Program-made: the position numbers and the translations under genes
The notes under the pieces: generated by a model
What the model was told of the DNA's origin: nothing
Seen by the model: only the letters and a program-made list of their open reading frames with translations
The model's database searches: none
Part shown: piece after piece, positions 58,825 through 64,000 of the stretch
Layout: each line of letters begins with the position of its first letter
How positions within the stretch are numbered: the first letter of the stretch is position 1
Source: JBAOHV01 sp963714875
GTDB lineage: Bacteria > Actinomycetota > Acidimicrobiia > Acidimicrobiales > Microtrichaceae
Assembly (NCBI GenBank): GCA_963714875.1
Contig: CAVQQI010000007.1
Coordinates: 1 to 64,000, forward strand
DNA length: 64,000 nt
Direction: 5' to 3'

Positions 58825-61139
58825 TGGCTGCGGAACGCGGTCTCGACCTGGTGACCCAGGTCCACGAACGAGGCGCCACCGTCGGCGGACACGACCAGTC
58901 GGTCCAGCGTGCCGCTGAACGCGACGGTCGGGTCGTAGCCGTCGCAGACCGGAAGCGGGCGACCGACACCGGCCAGCAGCGTCGCGGAGGAGTTCGGCGT
59001 CCACAAACCCGGCCACTCGTGCGGCAGGCGTCCCGTGCCGATCACCGCGCCGTCGGCGGTCACCGCCAGCTGCACCGTGTGGCCGCCGGAGCCGTCGTCG
59101 GCGGGGCGACCGATCACCGCGAGCGTGCGCGCTCCGACCGGCACGTGCACCGCCAGCTCGGTCAGGTACTCGCTGACGAAGCTGACCGCGAAGCGCAGCT
59201 CGCCGCCGGCGACGTGCCACACCCAGCCGCCGTTGTAGTCGCCCTGTTCGGCCAGGACGCCGACCGTGTCGGCGGTCGAGCGGCGCCCCCAGGTGTGCGG
59301 TGATCGTGAAGCCGTTGCCCAGCGACGGCGTGTTGTCCTCGAACACGCGCTCGCCGTCGCGCAGCTCGACGCTCGACGCGCCGGTCGGCCACGGCAGGAA
59401 CAGGTGGGCGAGGCGGTCCATCACCCCGTCGCTCAGCGGCAGGACGCCGTTGCGTTCGGCCTCGGCGTACCAACGGGCGACCAGGCGGTCCCGGATCTCG
59501 GGGTGCTCGTCGCCGACGTCGTGGTTCTCGGCGGGGTCGGTGCGCGTGTCGAACAGGTGCCAGTGGTCGGTCGCGAAGTCGTCGCTGCCGGCGATCAGGT
59601 CGCGTTCCGCGTGGGTGAGCTGGTTGACGTGGTCGGTGACGACCTTCCACCCGTCGACGTACATGGCCCGGCTGCCCCAGCACTCGTAGTACTGCGCGGT
59701 GCGCGGGTCGGGGGAGTCCGCGGCGTCGAGCATCGGTCGCAGCGACACCCCGTCCAGGCTCATCTGTTCGGTCCCCCCGAGCCGTTCGGGCGGATCGATG
59801 TCGAGCAGGTCCAACAACGTGGGCAGCACGTCGATCGCATGGCTGTACTGGTGACGGAGCTCGCCCGCGGCGTCCAGGCCGGCCGGCCACGAGATGACGA
59901 ACGGATCGCGCACGCCGCCTTCGAACGTGTACCGCTTGAAACGCCGTGCCGGGGTGTTGCCGGCCTCCGCCCAGCCCCACGGGTAGTGGTTGTAGGTGCG
60001 GTGGCCCCCGAGCTCGTCGATCAGGGCCAGGTTGAGGTCGATGTCCTCGTCGCGACCCTGTGCGAAGCGGAACTCGCTCACCGAGCCGTGGGGGCCGGCC
60101 TCGCCCGACGCGCCGTTGTCGGAGACGAGCACCACGACCGTGTTGTCCCGTTCGCCCAGCTCGTCGAGCTCGGCCATGACCCGGGCGATCTGGGCGTCGG
60201 TGTGGGTCAGGAACCCGGCGTAGATCTCCATCATGCGGGAGTACAGGCGCCGGTGCTCCGCGCTCGAGACCGTCCCAGTCGGGTACGTGTGCCGATGGCG
60301 TGGGCAGCTCGGTGCCGGGCTCCACGATGCCCAGCGCGATCTGGCGGTCGAGTGTCGCCCGGCGCCACGCGTCCCAGCCCGCGTCGAACTGCCCGGCGTA
60401 GGCGTCGCTCCACTCCTCGGCGACGTGGTGCGGGGCGTGGCCGGCCCCGAGTCCGAGCCAGACCAGGAAGGGTCGCTCCGGCTGGTTGCGGCGCAGCTCC
60501 CGCACACGGGCGATGGTCTCGTCGGCCAGGTCCTCGGTCAGGTGGTAGCCCTCGTCGGGGGAACGTGGCGGGTCGACGTAGGTGTTGTCGCGGATCAGCT
60601 CCGGCGCCCAGTGGTTGGCGTCGCCGTTCGAGGAACCCGTAGTAGTGCTCGAACCCCTTGCCGAGCGGCCAGTTCTCGAACGGACCCGACGGCGAGCGCT
60701 CGTCCCGGGGGGTCAGGTGCCACTTGCCCACCGCGAAGGTGGCGTAGCCCTCGTCGCGCAGGATCTGGGCGAGGGTGCCCGCCTCGTCGGGGATGCGGGC
60801 GGTGTAGCCCGGGAAGTTCATGGGCAGGTCGGGCAGCATGCCCATGCCGACGCGGTGGTGGTTGCGGCCGGTCAGCAGGCAGGCCCGGGTCGGCGAGCAC
60901 ACCGCGGTGGTGTGGAAGTTGGTGAGGCGGACCCCACCGGCCGCGAGCTCGTCGATCGCCGGTGTGGCGATGTCGGATCCGTAGCAGCCGAGCTGGGCGA
61001 AGCCGACGTCGTCGAGCACGATCACCACGACGTTCGGTGCGTCGGGCCGGTACGGGCTGGCGGCACGCTGCGACGAGGATCCGGCCGCGGTGAGTTCGAT
61101 CCGCGAGGTGTCGTCGGAGGTGAGCGGGTCTGCTGACAT
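58821..61139 (-). CDS. Arylsulfatase family enzyme (three +1 shifts)
   Basis: The joined product is about 771 residues, the size of actinobacterial AtsA/AtsD sulfatases. Metal and active-site motifs: VIVLDDVGFAQLGCYG, the formylglycine Cys81 in VCSPTRACLLTGRNHH, FAVGKWHL, VVLVSDNGASGE and FEGGVRDPFVISWPAG; a C-terminal beta-sandwich follows. No signal peptide, so cytoplasmic. The frame changes at 60629 (CTC-G-AAC), 60265 (CTC-G-AGC) and 59277 (CTC-G-ACC); all three are the same TCGA context. It begins five bases after the lipoprotein stop and ends in ATGA with TetR. Substrate is unknown: sulfate esters of sugars, sterols or aryl alcohols. Confidence 0.87.
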
Positions 61140-61144
61140 GTCGG

Positions 61145-62863
61145 TCAGGATTCCACGATCCGGACGTTGTCGATGCCCCAGGACTCATCTGCGCCGCCGC
61201 CGCCGGTGCCGCCGGCGCCGAGCCGGGCGCCGAACCCGAGCTTCAGCTCGGTTGCGGAGGTCGGGATGGTGAGCGTGTAGCGGTAGGTCTGGTCCTCCCA
61301 CGAGGTGAACCCCAGGTTGGTGTCGGCGTCGCCCAGGATCGGCTCGGCGAGTGCGGGGTCCTCGGTGACCCTGCGGTCGAACCAGTCCTGGACCACCCGG
61401 GTGTCGTCGACGAACGCCACGAAGTACTCGTCGCCACCGAAGCCGTCCCAGGAGTCGATCTCGTAGAAGTCGAACTGCACCGTCACCGAGCTCTGCGTGC
61501 CCGACAGGGGGAACACCTTGGCGACCGCCTGGTTGCCACCGCTGCCCCCGAAGCGCCCGAGGAACTGGGTGAAGCTCGGCCAGTTGTCGTCGAGTTGTGC
61601 GCCGGTCCACCCCGTGGTGTCACCGGTCTCGAAGTCCTCGAAGATGTCGGGAGAGGGGGTGGGGCCGCCGGTGCTGTCGGTCTCGGTGCCGGCCAGACGG
61701 ATCCGGGTCTTGGAGTTGGACGTGGTGTTCACCAGGGTCCAGTCGGAGCTGAAGGTCCGGGCGACACCTTCGGGCGTGGCAGCGAAGCGGAAGCTGCCCA
61801 GGTCGACCGACCGCGTGTCGTCGTAGGGGCCGAGTGTGGACGCCGGCACCTGCCCGCAGCTGCCGGCGCAGCTCTGGGTGCCGAACGAGCGGAGCCCGGC
61901 GGTCGGGTTGTTCCATGCTGCGGTCAGCGAGCTCACCGTGCCCGTCGGGTTCGGACCGCTGAACTCGAAGGTCCCGTCGTTGGTCACCGTCGCCCCGATG
62001 ACCCCGATGGTGTTGACCGTGCGGGACTCGAGCTGCATGTCGAGGATCTCGACCGCGCCGTCGGTGACCAGCCCGGACCCGGCGTCGATCGGGAGCCGCA
62101 GCGTGATGGTGCCCGGGCCGATCGGCGCGGTGAAGTTCCCGGCGCCGAAGGGTGTGTCGTAGGTCTCGAGCGTGGAGCCGGCCATGTCGAAGGTGATGTC
62201 CCGTGCCTCGGCGACCCCGCCGCCGCGCGTCTCCGCGAGCCGGAAGTTGTCGATGGCCCACGACTCGTCGTCGATGGCGGAGTCCAGATCGGTGCCGAAC
62301 TCGATCAGGACGGTGTCGCTCGTGGTCGGCACGCTGAGCGTGTACCGCACGACCTGGTCCGACCACCGGCCGTAGCCCAGGTTCTGGCGACCGCTCGCCC
62401 CGGCGACGGCGACGCTGCCCGAGGGAAGGTCCAGTCGATCCTTCTCGTAGCGGTCGGCGACGACCTGGGTGCCGTCGACCCAGACCTTGAACTGCTCGTC
62501 GTCCCACGAGTCGATCTCGGCGAAGTCGAAGCTGATGAGCACGCTGTCCTGGTTGCCGGTGAGGGTGAACCTCTGGCCGACCACGACGCCGCCGCTCGGG
62601 TGGCCCGGGAAGGGCCCGAGCACGGTGGAGAAGTTGAGGTTCTCCCGATCGGTCAGGGCTCCGCCCGAGCCGGTGAGGTACGGGACCCAGTCGCTGGCCG
62701 ACGATTCGAAGTCGTGGTCGGCCACGACCGGGTTGATCGGCGGCAACAGTGTGGTCGTCGTGGTCGTGACGCCCGGCGCGGTGGGTGGGGTGGTGCATCC
62801 TGCGGCGGCGACCATTCCCAGCGCCGCCACGCAGATGGCGACCCTCGTACGAACAGACATCAT
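61145..62863 (-). CDS. Secreted lipoprotein with two related beta-sandwich domains
   Basis: A 572-residue protein with signal peptide and lipobox AAAGC, then a Thr-rich linker. Two homologous modules, about 46-215 and about 420-572, share DFES/DFET, the pair EIDSWDDEQFKVWVDGT and EIDSWDGFGGDEYFVAFVD, a SWEDQTYRYTLTIP or RWSDQVVRYTLSVP strand and DESWAIDN/DESWGIDN ends. They look like carbohydrate- or protein-binding jelly rolls (LamG/PPC-like). A middle region has a Cys pair. It is first in the operon, next to a xylanase, so glycan binding is a fair guess. GGGGGA precedes the ATG pair. Confidence 0.8.
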   Translation of the reverse strand: MMSVRTRVAICVAALGMVAAAGCTTPPTAPGVTTTTTTLLPPINPVVADHDFESSASDWVPYLTGSGGALTDRENLNFSTVLGPFPGHPSGGVVVGQRFTLTGNQDSVLISFDFAEIDSWDDEQFKVWVDGTQVVADRYEKDRLDLPSGSVAVAGASGRQNLGYGRWSDQVVRYTLSVPTTSDTVLIEFGTDLDSAIDDESWAIDNFRLAETRGGGVAEARDITFDMAGSTLETYDTPFGAGNFTAPIGPGTITLRLPIDAGSGLVTDGAVEILDMQLESRTVNTIGVIGATVTNDGTFEFSGPNPTGTVSSLTAAWNNPTAGLRSFGTQSCAGSCGQVPASTLGPYDDTRSVDLGSFRFAATPEGVARTFSSDWTLVNTTSNSKTRIRLAGTETDSTGGPTPSPDIFEDFETGDTTGWTGAQLDDNWPSFTQFLGRFGGSGGNQAVAKVFPLSGTQSSVTVQFDFYEIDSWDGFGGDEYFVAFVDDTRVVQDWFDRRVTEDPALAEPILGDADTNLGFTSWEDQTYRYTLTIPTSATELKLGFGARLGAGGTGGGGADESWGIDNVRIVES

Positions 62864-62883
62864 CGATCCCCCGATTCGAATAT

Positions 62884-62899
62884 AGTATCGACTGATACT
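62884..62899. promoter_or_regulatory. TetR-type palindrome in the divergent promoter
   Basis: AGTATC-GACT-GATACT is a perfect inverted repeat. It overlaps a second one (GACTGAT-ACTTTC-ATCAGTC, 62890-62909). Both lie in the 63-base gap between the lipoprotein operon and the xylanase gene, so one regulator could control both directions. Confidence 0.6.
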
Positions 62900-62926
62900 T
62901 TCATCAGTCTGACGAGGAGGGCTGCG

Positions 62927-64000
62927 ATGGTCAAGCGCGACATGCCGGGGCCGGTCGCTGGCGATGTCGTGGTGGCGATCGTCGTGCTGCTCGCCGCCGG
63001 CTGCACGACGGGCGACGGGTCCTCCGCGACGGGCGCGACAACTGAGCCCACCTCCGAGTCGACATCGGCTCCTCGGGTGCCGGCCGACTCCCCGGCGCCC
63101 GACTGCACAGCGCCGCAGTCGTGCACCACCCGCCAACTGGCCGACGCCGCGGGGGTCACCCTCGGCACCGCGGTCACCGGCGAGTACCTCGACGAGCCCG
63201 ACTACCGCGCCACGCTCATCGACACGTTCAACAGCATCACGCCGGAGAACGAGTTGAAGTGGGCCGCGGTGCAGCCCGAGCGCGGTGAGTGGGACTTCGG
63301 ACCGGCTGATCAGATCGTCGACTTCGCCCTCGACCACGACATGGCGATCAAGGGCCACAACCTCCTGTGGGACCAGGACCTGGTCGACTCGACGCCCGAC
63401 TGGGTGCTGCAGATCGACGACCCCGACGAGTTGCGTGGCGTCGTCACCGACCACATCAGCACGGTCATGACCCGCTACCGGGACTCCGTGGACCGCTGGG
63501 ACGTCGTCAACGAGCCGCTCGAGACACTCGGTGCCGAGCTGTACGACAACCACTTCCGACAGGTGCTGGGCGACGACTACCTGGCCGAGGTGTTCACCAT
63601 CGCCGAGGCCGCAGCGCCCGGCGAGTCGCTCTGGCTGAACGAGGCCGCGGTCGAGTTCCAGCCGGCGAAGGCCGCCGCACTGGTCACGTTGGTGCGGGAC
63701 CTGGTCGATGCCGGGGTGCCGATCGACGGGGTCGGGGTGCAGGGCCACCTGGTGGGTGGCGGGGTCGATGCTGTCGCGTTGGAACAGCTGGTCGCGGACC
63801 TGGAGGCGCTCGGGGTCGAGGTGGCGATCACCGAGCTGGACGTGCCGGCCCGCGACGAGGTCGACCCGCTCGGGGTGCAGGCCGAGACCTATCGCGATGC
63901 GCTGGGTGCCTGCTTCGCCCAGCGGTGTCGTGAGGTGACGTTGTGGGGGTTCACCGACCGCTACACGTGGATCGACGACACGTTCGGTGAGGGTCTCGAA
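62927..64000 (+). CDS. Secreted GH10 endo-1,4-beta-xylanase (partial, runs off the window)
   Basis: The first 358 residues are visible without a stop. A lipoprotein-type signal ends LLAAGC, then a Thr/Ser/Pro linker, then a GH10 barrel: FNSITPENELKWAAVQPERGEWDF, IKGHNLLWDQ, acid-base Glu196 in DVVNEPL and nucleophile Glu303 in ITELDVP. It cleaves xylan outside the cell, held on the membrane. GAGGAGG six bases before the ATG. It is divergent from the lipoprotein-sulfatase operon. Confidence 0.93.
   Translation, partial: MVKRDMPGPVAGDVVVAIVVLLAAGCTTGDGSSATGATTEPTSESTSAPRVPADSPAPDCTAPQSCTTRQLADAAGVTLGTAVTGEYLDEPDYRATLIDTFNSITPENELKWAAVQPERGEWDFGPADQIVDFALDHDMAIKGHNLLWDQDLVDSTPDWVLQIDDPDELRGVVTDHISTVMTRYRDSVDRWDVVNEPLETLGAELYDNHFRQVLGDDYLAEVFTIAEAAAPGESLWLNEAAVEFQPAKAAALVTLVRDLVDAGVPIDGVGVQGHLVGGGVDAVALEQLVADLEALGVEVAITELDVPARDEVDPLGVQAETYRDALGACFAQRCREVTLWGFTDRYTWIDDTFGEGLE

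Overview
The window is GC-rich, densely coding DNA from an actinobacterium. Family content and order (a ClpS-DUF2017 pair, an SOS-boxed DUF222/HNH gene, a caa3-type oxidase with a ctaA/ctaB divergon, mycobacterial-type steroid C/D-ring genes) fit Actinomycetota, and I would guess the Acidimicrobiia. That rank is inference. No IS element, prophage, CRISPR array or rRNA was seen.

Layout. 1-5133: envelope glycosyltransferase, acyltransferase and an ABC exporter. 5178-5564: tRNA-Phe, tRNA-Asp and tRNA-Glu on the minus strand, downstream of ctaA-clpS-DUF2017. 7493-17013: a long plus-strand respiratory run: ctaB, then three genes resembling oxidase subunits I, III and IV but with every haem and copper ligand of subunit I lost, then the real caa3 genes ctaC, ctaD, ctaE, a subunit IV gene and ctaG. 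17039-24007: a second ABC exporter, a SRPBCC protein, an SOS-boxed HNH nuclease, a HAD phosphatase, serS and a lipoprotein. 24090-28293: three membrane or cytosolic glycosyltransferases. 28480-46119: lipid and steroid catabolism: a thiolase-DUF35 pair, a tandem double TetR regulator, an SDR, echA20, ipdA, ipdB, ipdC and a pair of acyl-CoA dehydrogenases, interrupted by two GGDEF-EAL proteins. 46132-56464: housekeeping and mixed metabolism (dtd, flavodoxin, coaA-like, ilvE, D-aminoacylase, P-type ATPase, class III aminotransferase). 56428-64000: a tight minus-strand operon (lipoprotein, sulfatase, TetR, phosphotransferase, SnoaL) divergent from a secreted GH10 xylanase that runs off the window.

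How the parts work together. The oxidase genes, haem A synthesis genes (ctaA, ctaB) and CtaG form one terminal-oxidase supply unit. A 19-bp palindrome (ATCTGACG-N3-CGTCAGAT) stands before the thiolase operon, before ipdA and before the acyl-CoA dehydrogenases, so these probably form one regulon. The last operon and the xylanase share a short divergent promoter region with TetR-type inverted repeats, consistent with local control.

Caution. Seven genes are interrupted by thirteen frame changes. Every one is a net +1 base, and six are at the same tetranucleotide, TCGA. They look like assembly errors but are too regular to ignore. For these genes I give the whole span and the place of each shift.
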